Shown: positions 43,322 to 53,033 of the stretch, in pieces
How positions within the stretch are numbered: the stretch's first letter is position 1
How the letters are laid out: each line of letters starts with the position of its first letter
Assembly (NCBI RefSeq): GCF_001267155.1
Contig: NZ_CP012357.1
Span: 868,001 to 932,000 of the forward strand
Direction of reading: 5' to 3'
Length of the DNA stretch: 64,000 bases
From: Spiroplasma litorale
GTDB taxonomy: Bacteria > Bacillota_I > Bacilli_A > Mycoplasmatales > Mycoplasmataceae
Program-made: the position numbers and the translations under genes
The notes under the pieces: model-generated
What the model saw: the letters and a program-made list of their open reading frames with translations, nothing else
Told to the model about the DNA's origin: nothing
The model's database searches: none

Positions 43322-43418
43322 TTTTACCTCCAAAATTTTTTCTACTTTTAAAAAAATTATTAAAATTTTTTTTTTATATAAATTAATAATACTATATAAA
43401 ACAAAAAAATACTATTAA

Positions 43419-44679
43419 TGAAATTGTCAATTAAAATTGATATTAAAAAGATGCTTTCTCCATGCGAATTTCGTGTGGAGTTTTTTTATGCTTTAGACAA
43501 GGTCTAACGTAATTATAAAACTCTATATAGTCTGAGATAATTTTATAAATATTTGAGTGATGTAGTTTTTTTACTTTATATGTATATATATTCATTTTTA
43601 AAAGTTCCAAAAAAAGACTCACATGCACCATTATCTGGGGAGTTCCCTCTCCTTGACATTGAAATATTTATATTATTATTTTTACATAATCTTTCTCAAG
43701 TTTCATTTGTGTATGGTGCCTCCTGATCTGAATGAATTATTTTTGAATAACCTCTTTTTTTAATAGAACTTATTAAATTTGTATGACATAATTTATTATT
43801 AGGACTAACCGATAACTTTCAATCAATAATTTCTGAATTAAACAAATCCTTTATAACAGATAGATATACGTTTCCATTAATAGTTTTTATATAAGTTACA
43901 TCTGTTACTCATTTTTCATTTATATTTTTAGAATTAAAGTTTCTATTTAATAAATTTTCAAATCTTAATGGACCTGATTTATCATAGTTTGGAACTTTCT
44001 TTTTCTTCACTGCTTTTAAACTCATTATTTTCATATATCTATAAACAACTCAAGGGTTTAATCTTTCTTTAAAGTATTTGTTTAAAAATAAAGTTATCAT
44101 ATTATAACCATATCTTTTTTTAAACAAGTAAAAAAGGCATCTTATCTTAATTGCTAAAATTCTATTATAATTTTTATACTTTGGTTTTCCGTTTTTAAGT
44201 CATTTTAAATATCCATACCTTGAAACTTTTAAATATAAACAAGATAATTTCAAAGAAAACATTCTTTTAACATTAAAAATGGCGAAGTACTTTTCCTTAG
44301 TCGTCTTCGCCAAATGCTTTTTTAAAGCTCGTTCCAGTTTCAAAACCTCTCTTAATTCTTTAACGCTCATATCATCAGGTTCTTTAAAAATTCAATCATG
44401 AGATTTAAATTTTTTAATATTTCCTTTTGCCTGTGTTCCGCTACCTCATTCAAGGGCTCCTTCACCTTTAACTTTTACCTCTGATTTTCATCTTTTAATT
44501 GTGCTAGTACTAATATCAAACTTTAATGCCGCATTTAAAATACCCATTTTTTTTGATTCCTTAATTATATTAAGTTTTTCGTTTTTTGTTCATTGTTTTA
44601 CCGTATAAAAAGAACACCTTTCAATAAAATTTTAACAATAAAAGTACTTTTTTACTGTCAATTTTATTTTATATGTTCA
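43419..44679 (-). mobile_element. IS3-family insertion sequence, copy 3 (1261 bp)
   Basis: Same element as copies 1 and 2, flanked by a 5-bp direct repeat ATTAA. The left-end hairpin (43458-43480) carries two base changes that still pair through G-U. The transposase is co-directional with the upstream lipoprotein gene at 44701-46716. Confidence 0.9.
43443..44604 (-). pseudogene. IS3-family transposase without start codon (copy 3)
   Basis: The best reference for the reading frame: helix-turn-helix region and catalytic domain run in one frame from 44604 past the DNGACESFFGTF block. The start codon has become ACG (44602-44604), and two bases are missing near 43585-43590 compared with copies 1 and 2, which shifts the last 60 codons. 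Dead or nearly so. Confidence 0.85.
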
Positions 44680-44700
44680 ATTAAAGTATTTTTTAAATTA

Positions 44701-46716
44701 TTATTTACCTAAAAATGAAATTTCTTTATAAGATCAATTAGACATAACTCTAAGTTTTTGCTCTGTAACTTTTTCATCAATTTCAAATTTTATGTTTAAA
44801 AAATTAAGTTCTAAAGTACCATATAATTTTTTTATGTTATTTTTGAATTCTTTAATTATTGCACCTGTTTTATCATCTTTATATTGTAAAATAATATTAT
44901 TTCAATCAAAATTTCAGTTGTATATTTCTTGATCTCCTGAATTTAAAATATAATTTAGAAATTCGCTCTGATTAGAATTTTTTAATGATAAATTTTTATT
45001 AAGAGTATTTTGAACATTTAAATCATTATCTTTAAAATTAAATGAATCTCAAACATTTTTATTTAAACCGGAGTTGTTAGTTATTCCACTAAAATTTGAC
45101 ATACTCAAGCCTTTTCAATAATATTCTTTTTTTCCTGTTATAAAAGAACCATCACCCTTAAAATTTTCATTTATATTATCTTCGTTAAATCCATAAATAT
45201 CTTTCATTGCTTTTATACCACTTGCAATATTTTTATAAACAGAAGCAAATAAAGCACTTTTGTCAAAGAAACCCTGATCGAATTTTGTAGATGCTAAATT
45301 ATACTCAATTTTTTTGTCTTCTGCAGAAAAAGAAGTTAGCAATTTCAAATTAGGTAATTGTTGAAGAAAACTTGAACCAATTTGTAATTGAAGATTTTTT
45401 AAAGATACTTCTCCAACTCTAACATTATTTTTTAAATTTTCTTTATCAGCAACTTGACTTTCACTTATTTTAAATAGATTTGCTACAACTTTATTATTAT
45501 TTGTAAACATATCTTTAAATTTGTTTTTTGAATATTCATATATATTTGTATTTATAGCTGCTGTTTTATCACCATTAAGTGAAGCAGTATCACTTTGAGT
45601 TAATTTATTTTCTCTAAATAAAAAATCATAAAATTGATTATTTGTAACTGAATAATCATTACTAATTTTATCTGAACTTTTTCAATTAATATTTTCTTCA
45701 GCACCTTTTATTACACTTAAATTAGAGTAAGAATCAAATACTTCAAGTGCTGAGCCGCTTTCTTCTTTAATTTTAAATTTAACATTTTTTGAAGCTAATT
45801 CATAATTTTTGTTTAAATCCTCAATAAAACTTTTTTTAAAATTATCTCCATTTATATATTTTTTTAATAAAGAACTATACTTTTCTTCAGAAATTCAAAT
45901 ATTTCTTTCATCACCAATATTTAATTTTTCATGAGTAATCTTTAATAAATCTTTATGTTTTTCATCTAATAATACACCCTCAGTTCTTAAATTATTAAAT
46001 ATATTAGTTACTGTTTTATTTACTAACTCACTATTTGTAATACCATAGATAAATCTATTTTCAAATCCTTCTACACTTACATTATTACTAAAATCTTTAT
46101 AACTAACATTTATTTTATAATCAAACATAACATTCGCTGCTGTTATTGCTTCTGATTCAGCAAATAAAATCAAGCATGACTTGAATGTTATTTCTAAAGA
46201 GTTATTAGTATCTTCATCTGGTTTAAGAATCTTATATTTTTCCTCATCAAAAGCTTTTTTAATTAAATTATTCAATTCATCAAAAACTAGTAATTTTTTT
46301 GCATCAGCAGTCAAGGCTATTTGGTCTGCCTCAGTAAGATCAAGTGGTTCTCCAAATGGTTTTTTCTTTTCTTTTAAAGTATTTAATCTTAAAAATTGGT
46401 TATTTAATTTTCCATTTCCCTCATCTAGTTCATAAAGATTTGAAATATTTTTATTTAGATGTTGGCTTATAATCTTATCAACTTCTTTTTTGAATTCCTC
46501 ATATAAAATTTTAAAGTCTCCTTGTGGGTTAGATCCATTTCCACCATTTGGGTCTGTAGTTCCTCCAGTTCCTGGTTTATTACCATTTCCATTTCCATTT
46601 GGATTTGAACTATTTCCATTTACACCTGGCAAACCGCCCATGCCACATGAAACAGCAAAAGATGTCATACCTGAAATTGAAGAAACAGATAAAAGTAATT
46701 TTGTTAATTTTTTCAT
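44701..46716 (-). CDS. Surface lipoprotein, subfamily A, 671 aa
   Basis: Signal MKKLTKLLLSVSSISGMTSF with lipobox AVSC, Cys24, almost identical to the signal at 37696. A Gly/Asn/Pro linker (25-68; PNGNGNGNKPGTGGTTDPNG) precedes a helical ectodomain with LQLQIGSSFLQQLPNLKLLT. The parallel to 35723-37696 runs over the full length with indels and scattered substitutions, so it is an older duplicate than the B pair. Ribosome binding site GGAGG. Its terminator was split by IS3 copy 3. Confidence 0.9.
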
Positions 46717-46744
46717 ACTACCTCCATAATAAACTTATAAAGTA

Positions 46745-46771
46745 ATTATAACATAAATATTTTTTTGTCTA
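46745..46771 (-). promoter_or_regulatory. Promoter of lipoprotein A (44701-46716)
   Basis: TATAAT at 46745-46750 with TAGAC(A) 16-17 bases upstream (46767-46771), about 30 bases before the ATG. Confidence 0.5.
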
Positions 46772-46866
46772 TTATTTTTGGCATAAAAAAACACCCTTTC
46801 TGTAGAAACAACTATTTAAAAATTTTTTAATAATTCGTCTCTTTAAGGTTGTCTATTTTATATTAT

Positions 46867-47567
46867 TTAAAATTTTTTGCATATTAATTTTATACCTCTA
46901 TTCTGCTTAAAATATTTTTTTATTGATATGTTAGTTATAACATTCAAAATATACCTATTAGTCAGAACTCAATAATTAAGGATAATATACCAAATAAAAA
47001 TAATACATACCAATTTGTCTAGGACCCATTTGTTTGTACGGAAAAAGACGCATTACATTTTCGGGGTCATATTTCAAAAGTATAAAAACTCTTGTTAAAA
47101 CGTATGTTGTTAATTATAAACATATAATAATTAGGTTAAACCGAGAATATTTTATTAAGTATTCTCTATTATCAATTATTTTTCTACACAATAAAATATA
47201 AAACACAACTATTAAAATTGGAGTAATAAAGTATTTTAAAAGAGAATTTAAAATATTATATCATGTATCAAAACCTGGTATATTTTTAGCAGATAAACCT
47301 CCCAAGCATAAAATAAAACAAACTATGTTTTCACATGTAATTTTAGTAAATTTATTTTTTCCAGTAATTCAATTAGTGATATTTTTTGTGTTTTAAATAT
47401 ATTAAATTTAGTACACCAAATAAAAAATTATTAAAACAAACCCATATTGATAAAAAGACAATTTTATTTATAAGTGATTTATCGAAATTGATTGATTCTG
47501 GGTTTTTTGGTGATGGACTTATTGTTGATATTAATAAATCTAATATAAAACAAAACTTTGGACTAAT
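46867..47567 (-). pseudogene. Decayed multi-pass membrane protein
   Basis: On the minus strand a frame with UGA-Trp runs without stop for about 150 codons from 47567 and encodes hydrophobic segments (KIVFLSIWVCFNNFLFGVLN, ILIVVFYILLC). It then meets TAA where LIIICL-LTTYVLTRVF reads on, and after MGPRQIGMYYFY needs a frame change to continue to TAA at 46867. No ATG fits the 5' end. Family not recognised. It explains most of the otherwise gene-free 46717-47663. Confidence 0.5.
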
Positions 47568-47663
47568 TTAACATTATAAAAAAATATATTTTGATATTTT
47601 CATATATACTCCAAATTTATTCATACTTTTTCAAAATTTGTCGTATATTATATTGGTGATTAA

Positions 47664-48155
47664 ATGATATTAAAAAATAAAGGTAAATTTTTAGAAACAA
47701 TTATTAATAAATCAATTCAAATGCTTGAAATCAATAATGAAGGTCTTATATATAAAATGCCTGTTAATTCAAATTTATTTGAAGTTAATAATAATGTCAT
47801 TAAAGCAAAATTATTAAATAATACTTTTTGTGACTACATTGGCTTATATAAAGGGTTTTATTTTGAGTTTGAAGCAAAAGAAACTGAGAAAGAATATTTT
47901 AGTGTTACAAATATAAGAAAAAATCAATACACTAAATTAAAAAAAGTTCATGAAAATAATGGATTTGCTTTTATTTTGGTTTATTTTCATAAATATGAAT
48001 CATTATATGTTTTAAATATAATTGATATACTAAGTTTAAAAAATAAAAAAATACCATATGAGGTATTTGCTGAAAAATATATAAAAATTGACTTGGATAA
48101 TGGAAATATTAATTTTAATAAAATATTTAATCATTTAATCAATTATACATTGTAA
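47664..48155 (+). CDS. recU: Holliday junction resolvase RecU
   Basis: Nuclease that cuts Holliday junctions late in recombination. The 163-residue protein shows the start NKGKFLETIINKSI, the nuclease core FCDYIGLYKGFYFEFEAKET (metal-binding Asp and Glu, catalytic Lys) and VTNIRKNQYTKLKKVHENNG followed by FILVYF. Ribosome binding site GGTGAT. Its 3' end overlaps the dnaD-like gene tail to tail by 29 bp, so the two stops lie inside each other. Confidence 0.88.
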   Translation: MILKNKGKFLETIINKSIQMLEINNEGLIYKMPVNSNLFEVNNNVIKAKLLNNTFCDYIGLYKGFYFEFEAKETEKEYFSVTNIRKNQYTKLKKVHENNGFAFILVYFHKYESLYVLNIIDILSLKNKKIPYEVFAEKYIKIDLDNGNINFNKIFNHLINYTL

Positions 48156-48678
48156 TTTTTACTGAGCTTTCTTTAGATTTTGAATCCAACACTTTAAACA
48201 AATCATCTAATGTTGATAATTCTATTGAATCAATAATTGATACAATTTTTGACATTGATATTCCAAAACTTGAGTACTCTTCAAGTTTTTCAATATCATT
48301 ATCATTAAGTTTGTAATTAAGTTTTGTTTCTATTATTTTATAATTTTCTTTAATTTTAAATTTTGCATATTCATCTTCAATTTTTGCAAGTAGTTTATTA
48401 AATAAGGGCGACAAATCAAGTATGGTTTTTTTTGCTTTAACTACTAATTTAATATGATTAGATTTTAATAATAGTGAAATTTCATTTTCAATTTGTTCAC
48501 TTGACAAATTCATATATTTTGAAAGCTGTGAAGGCGTGAAGTTTTTTTGATCTTCATTTGAAAGTTCCATAATCAATAAAATTATTGATAACTGATTTTC
48601 ACTTATTTTTAATTTTGAGTAGTTTAAAATTAACAGGGTTTTTTTGCTTATTAATCCGCTTTTAAATAGTTCTTGCAT
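48127..48678 (-). CDS. DnaD-like replication protein, 183 aa
   Basis: Primosome-type protein: the N-terminal MQELFKSGLISKKTLLIL then ISENQLSIILLIMELS and FTPSQLSKYM is the DnaD winged-helix start; the C-terminal half is a DDBH2-like helical region. DnaD helps load the helicase at origins and restart sites. An apparent stop at 48139 is TGA; the end is TAA at 48127. There is no ribosome binding site: the ATG follows a T9 tract and GAAAAA directly after the hup terminator. Confidence 0.78.
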
Positions 48679-48695
48679 TTTTTCAAAAAAAAATT

Positions 48696-48717
48696 AAAAG
48701 TTGCCTAGACAACCTTT
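48696..48717 (-). terminator. Terminator between hup and dnaD-like gene
   Basis: AAAGGTTG/CAACTTTT stem (one G-U) followed by AATTTTTTTTT on the minus strand. The dnaD-like ATG begins six bases after the T run. Confidence 0.7.
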
Positions 48718-48729
48718 AATATTGTAAAA

Positions 48730-49005
48730 CTACTTAGCAACTGCATCTTTCAATTGTTTAGCTGCTTTAAATTTTGCCACAGTTGTAGCTGCAATTTGAA
48801 TTTTTGCACCAGTTGCTGGATTAACACCTTCACGAGCTGCTCTATCACTTGTCAAGAATTTACCAAACCCTGCGATTTGAACTTCCTCTTTACTTGTTAA
48901 AGCATTTGTGATTTCTTCAAATATATAATTTACCATTTTTTCTGCTTCTGCTTTAGAAGTACTAAAATTTACTGATAATTTTTCTGATAATTCTTTTTTT
49001 GTCAT
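48730..49005 (-). CDS. hup: Histone-like DNA-binding protein HU
   Basis: Small dimeric nucleoid protein that bends DNA. The 91 residues show MTKKELSEKL, VQIAGFGKFLTSDRAAREG and the DNA-binding arm NPATGAKIQIAATTVAKFKA with the usual Pro. Ribosome binding site AAGGGG. Next to gpsA and der, the common order in Mollicutes. Confidence 0.95.
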   Translation of the reverse strand: MTKKELSEKLSVNFSTSKAEAEKMVNYIFEEITNALTSKEEVQIAGFGKFLTSDRAAREGVNPATGAKIQIAATTVAKFKAAKQLKDAVAK

Positions 49006-49028
49006 AGTAAAATCTACCCCTTATTGTT

Positions 49029-50030
49029 CTATACTACCTTAGCATACTTGAAAAAATTATTAATTAGTATACTAGGGTTAACATTATTGTATAGTATTTT
49101 ATACATTAATTCAAATAATGGTGAATTTATTTTGTACTTTTCCATCATTAGGTGTGCTATCTTGGATGACATTACACCTTCAACGGTTTTTTTATGATAT
49201 TTTAGTGCTGTAAGTGCGCTATTATTTTCTGCAATTGACATACCTAATGAAAAGTTTCTAGATTTAAATGAAGAACAAGTTAGTATTAAGTCTCCTAATG
49301 TTGCAAAATTCATAAATGTCTCAATTTTCGCACCAAAGTGTTTTGCAAATTGATATATTTCTGCATTACCAATTGTAATCAAAGAAGCTCTTGCATTATC
49401 TGATGCGCTATAGCCTTGTAAGATACCTGATGCAATTGCAATAACGTTTTTTAATGATGCGGCAACCTCACAACCCTCAACATCTGTTGTAGGTTTAACA
49501 ATAAAGTATTCATTGCTAAACAATTCAACAATTTGATTTGCAAAATCTATATTTTTGCTACATGCCATTACACAAGTTGGCTTTCTTAAAATAACTTCAA
49601 CTGCTACAGATGGCCCATATAATGCTCCATAGTTTTCTAGTATGTCTTTATTTTTTAATTTATTTGTAATTTTGTTGCTTAATAAATCAAGTTTTTCTTC
49701 ATCCAATCCTTTTGCAATGTTAATAATCGAAACTTTTCTTTTTGAATACTTAATTATATTATCTAGTGATTTTTCAATTGCAAAAGTTGGAACACTTAAA
49801 ATTATAACTTCAGCTTTTTCAATTGCAATCGCAAAATCTGTTGTTGCTTTAATGTTCTCATTTATTAAATAATCTCTAAAAAAAGTTGAATTTATATGAT
49901 TTTCGTTTATATCGTTAACTTGATTTTGTTCTACACCATACATAATAACATTATGACCATTATCTGTTAAAACATTTGCCAGTACAGTTCCATATGCCCC
50001 TGTTCCAATAATTGTTATATTTTTATTCAT
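49029..50030 (-). CDS. gpsA: Glycerol-3-phosphate dehydrogenase [NAD(P)+]
   Basis: Reduces dihydroxyacetone phosphate to sn-glycerol 3-phosphate for phospholipid synthesis. Nucleotide motif IIGTGAYGTVLANVL (7-21), SVPTFAIE, NIAKGLDE, YGPSVAVEV, catalytic Lys in ASLKNVIAIASG, and LGDLILTCSSFKSRNFSLG. Normal length, 333. Ribosome binding site GAAAGGA. It starts four bases after der ends. Confidence 0.95.
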   Translation of the reverse strand: MNKNITIIGTGAYGTVLANVLTDNGHNVIMYGVEQNQVNDINENHINSTFFRDYLINENIKATTDFAIAIEKAEVIILSVPTFAIEKSLDNIIKYSKRKVSIINIAKGLDEEKLDLLSNKITNKLKNKDILENYGALYGPSVAVEVILRKPTCVMACSKNIDFANQIVELFSNEYFIVKPTTDVEGCEVAASLKNVIAIASGILQGYSASDNARASLITIGNAEIYQFAKHFGAKIETFMNFATLGDLILTCSSFKSRNFSLGMSIAENNSALTALKYHKKTVEGVMSSKIAHLMMEKYKINSPLFELMYKILYNNVNPSILINNFFKYAKVV

Positions 50031-50034
50031 ATTT

Positions 50035-51348
50035 TTATTTCCTTTCTCTAAATATTATTTTTATAGGCACTCCTGTAAAATCAAAATATTGTCTTATTTG
50101 ATTTTCAAGAAATCTTTTATATGAAAAGTGTACAAAACTAGGATTATTAACAAACAATACAAAAGTTGGTATATAAGCTTCAACTTGAGAACCATAATAG
50201 ATTTTTAACCTTCCACCATTATGTTTTGGTGATGGATTTATTAATTGTGCTTTATTGAATATTTCATTTAATAAACTTGTTTTTATACGTTTTTTTAAAT
50301 TATTATTTATAGTATCGATTAATTCAAAGATTTTATTTACTCTAACTTTTTCAGTAGCTGATGTAAATAATATTTTTGCATAACTTAAATATTTAAAATA
50401 AGACTTAATTTCTTCTTCTTTTTTATTCATACTATTTGAGTCTTTTTTTTCTACTAAGTCTCATTTGTTTGCAACTATAATTATTGGTTTGTTTTCTTCA
50501 AAAGCAAACCCACCAATATTTGAATCTTGGTCTGTGATTGGTAAACTAACATCTAACATCAACAATACTACATCTGATTTATTAATACTTGAAATCGATC
50601 TTATATAACTATATTTTTCAAGATTTTCATAAATCTTTCCTTTTTTTCGTAAACCAGCAGTATCAATAATTGTATAAACCTTGTCATTGAATTTTATTTC
50701 ACTATCAACTGAATCAGTTGTAGTTCCTGGAATATCTGAAACTATCATTCTTTTTTCACCAAGTAATGAGTTTACAAAACTAGATTTTCCTACATTTGGT
50801 TTTCCAACAACTGATACTTTAACATTTTTACTATCAAAAACCTCATTTGCTTTTGGTAAGTTTTCAGTTATTTTATCTAATAAGTCACCAACACCAATTC
50901 CATGAGTTGAAGATACTAAAACTGGTTCACCCATTCCTAACGACATATATTCATAAGCATTATTAAAGTCATCTTTTTTATCATATTTATTTATAACTAA
51001 AATTACAGGTTTATTAGTTTTATACAAAATCTTTAGTACTGCATTATCTTCTGGACAAATTCCGTCTTTATAATTTAAAACAAATAAAATTAAGTCTGCC
51101 TCTTTAATTGCTATTTCGGCTTGCATTTTTATTTCTTTTGCAAACTTTGTGTCTTGAAGAGTTATTCCACCTGTATCAATTAATATAAAGGGTACTGTTA
51201 ATCATTCTGCTTCTCCATACAATCTGTCTCTTGTAACGCCTGGTACGTCCTCTACAATTGATTTTTTTTCTCTTATAATTCTATTAAATAAAGTTGATTT
51301 ACCAACATTTGGCCTACCAACAATTGCAACAATACCTTTATTTTTCAT
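50035..51348 (-). CDS. der: Ribosome assembly GTPase Der (EngA)
   Basis: Essential double-GTPase acting on the 50S subunit. First G domain: GRPNVGKST (about 10-18), [12 protein letters not shown]. Second: [29 protein letters not shown] (TGA as Trp). A C-terminal KH-like domain follows (about 340-437). Length 437, normal. Ribosome binding site AAAAGGGG. Between cmk and gpsA in one operon. Confidence 0.95.
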
Positions 51349-51359
51349 ACATTCCCCTT

Positions 51360-52022
51360 TTATAGACTCTTAATTTTATTAATAACTAAAATAACTGCTT
51401 CATCAATTGAAATATCACTTGTATCAATTGTTCATGAATCTTTTGCAATTTTTAATGATCCTTGTTCACGATTTTTATCATTTTTATCTCTGTTTTCAAT
51501 ACTTTGATAAATATCTTTATAAATATTTGGTTCAATATTATTAATTTTATTTTGATTAAATCTTCTTTTTGCACGTGCCTCAATTGAACAATCAAAATAG
51601 ATTTTTAAATCTGCGTTAGGAAGTACGACTGTTGTTATGTCTCTACCCACCATAATTATACTTTGTTTGCTTGCTATACTTTTTTGTTCTTCAACCATAT
51701 AATTTCTAACTAAAGTATTATTTGCAATATACTTAATATTTTCAACAACATCTAGATCTGATAAAAAATTACTATAATTTTCATTATTTACATGTATTTC
51801 TTCATTATCTTTAAATTCATAACTAAAAGAGCTAATCATTTTAGAAACCTCTGATGTATTTTTCAAGTCTATATTATTATTTAAACAATATTTAGTAAAT
51901 GCTCTATACATAAGACCAGTGTCAATAAATTTTAAGTTCAATTTATCAGATACAATTTTCATAACCGTACTTTTGCCACTACTTGCTGTACCGTCAACTG
52001 CTATTTTAATATTTTTTATCAT
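51360..52022 (-). CDS. cmk: Cytidylate kinase
   Basis: Phosphorylates CMP and dCMP. P-loop GTASSGKST (11-19), [34 protein letters not shown] lid, and [19 protein letters not shown] (TGA as Trp), ending VINKIKSL. Length 220, normal. Ribosome binding site AAGGAG. Head of the cmk-der-gpsA-hup run, directly after the coiled-coil gene. Confidence 0.95.
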
Positions 52023-52031
52023 TTATACTCC

Positions 52032-52727
52032 TTAAAAATCGATAAATACTGGTACTAAGATTGAAACCATCATAATCAGTATTATCACAACTAAAATTGG
52101 TATGACTCATTTCATTCCTCTTTTTTTAACTTTGCTAACATATGATTTTAAAACTTTTGCTTGAGATTTTTCAACCTTTTCTTGTACATCAACTAGCATA
52201 TGGTGAGTTGGTCTTTTATCTTGAGTTCTCATTTGCTGAACAGTTGTCATAGATATATCTTGAGCAGCATTAAAACCTTTTGATTGTTTGTTTTTAAGTT
52301 TTTCAATATTTTTTTGAAAATTTTGTTGGCTCAAATTTAGATTATTTAAATATCTAATATACTTTTCATTTTTTAATGAAATATTTTCAACTTCATTTGT
52401 TAAATCGCTATTATATTCATTTTCACTTATTAAACTGTTTTCATTTATTTTTTTAAGTTCAGCAATTTCTCTTTTAAGTTCATATTTTAACTCATCAGGT
52501 AAAAAACTAGAGGAAGAATCTTTATCAAGATATGGTTTTTCAAATTGGTGTTTTTTATCAAATTCTGTTAATTTATCTTTAAAAAAATTGAAATCAATTT
52601 CTTTTAATCTTTCAAATGCAGAATAAATTATAGATTTATCATTTTGTAATTGTCTATTATAAACAATATCTTTTTTAACTTCTTCATGAAGTTTTTTATT
52701 TTTTTCCATTCTTGATTGAATTGCCAT
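52032..52727 (-). CDS. Tail-anchored coiled-coil protein, 231 aa
   Basis: Not recognised. Residues 1-195 are charged and heptad-like (Lys/Glu/Asn/Leu) with long coiled coils. A basic segment VSKVKKRGMK and TGA-coded Trp then lead into one C-terminal helix (about 209-228) with almost no residues after it, the shape of a tail-anchored protein with a cytoplasmic coiled coil. Ribosome binding site AGAGGTG. It lies upstream of cmk in the same direction; mreB is nearby, so a shape or cytoskeletal role is worth testing but is a guess. Confidence 0.75.
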
Positions 52728-52815
52728 ATTACACCTCTATGCTTTTATTATTATAAATTAAATGATTTAATAAATGAAATTATTGTAATATATTAATATA
52801 AAAGGAGATAACTAA

Positions 52816-52995
52816 ATGAAAAAAACATGAATTGATAAAGATTTATGCATCGGTTGTATGGCTTGTGTAGAAATGGATGAAACTGATACACTGTTTATGG
52901 ATGAAGATGGTTTAGCAGAAGCTAAAGAAAATGATCTTGAATTAAAAGAATGTCAAATGGTATGTCCTACAAGCGCTGTAAAAGTTAATGAATAA
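52816..52995 (+). CDS. Small ferredoxin, one [4Fe-4S] cluster, 59 aa
   Basis: Electron carrier with C11, C14, C17 (CIGCMAC) and C50 (CP) as cluster ligands, plus an extra C46. MKKTWIDKD at the start includes a TGA Trp. Acidic overall, as usual for ferredoxins. Strong ribosome binding site AAAGGAG. A single gene between two minus-strand genes with its own terminator. No partner oxidoreductase is in the window. Confidence 0.88.
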
Positions 52996-52996
52996 A

Positions 52997-53020
52997 AAAA
53001 GCATATTTCGATATGCTTTT
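52997..53020. terminator. Bidirectional terminator, ferredoxin/mreB
   Basis: AAAAGCATAT-TTCG-ATATGCTTTT with T and A tracts on either side; convergent genes on both strands use it. Confidence 0.85.
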
Positions 53021-53033
53021 TATTATCTTATAA

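Larger units (their letters stand above)
43403..44694. terminator. Terminator split by IS3 copy 3
   Basis: Arms AAAAAATACT (43404-43413) and AGTATTTTTT (44685-44694) are perfect 10-bp complements. Without the element the loop is exactly the 5-bp duplicated target ATTAA (43414-43418, 44680-44684). On the minus strand it follows the lipoprotein gene at 44701-46716, which ends seven bases away. Confidence 0.8.

Noticed and set aside
44281-44311. GGCGAAG/CTTCGCC hairpin in the IS3 transposase as a frameshift stimulator
   Set aside because: orfA and orfB are in the same frame in the copy consensus, so no programmed -1 shift is needed; the A6G nearby leads to unrelated frames.
47386-47571. Plus-strand frame of 61 codons before recU
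   Set aside because: It has no ribosome binding site, lies opposite the decayed membrane-protein gene and looks like its shadow.
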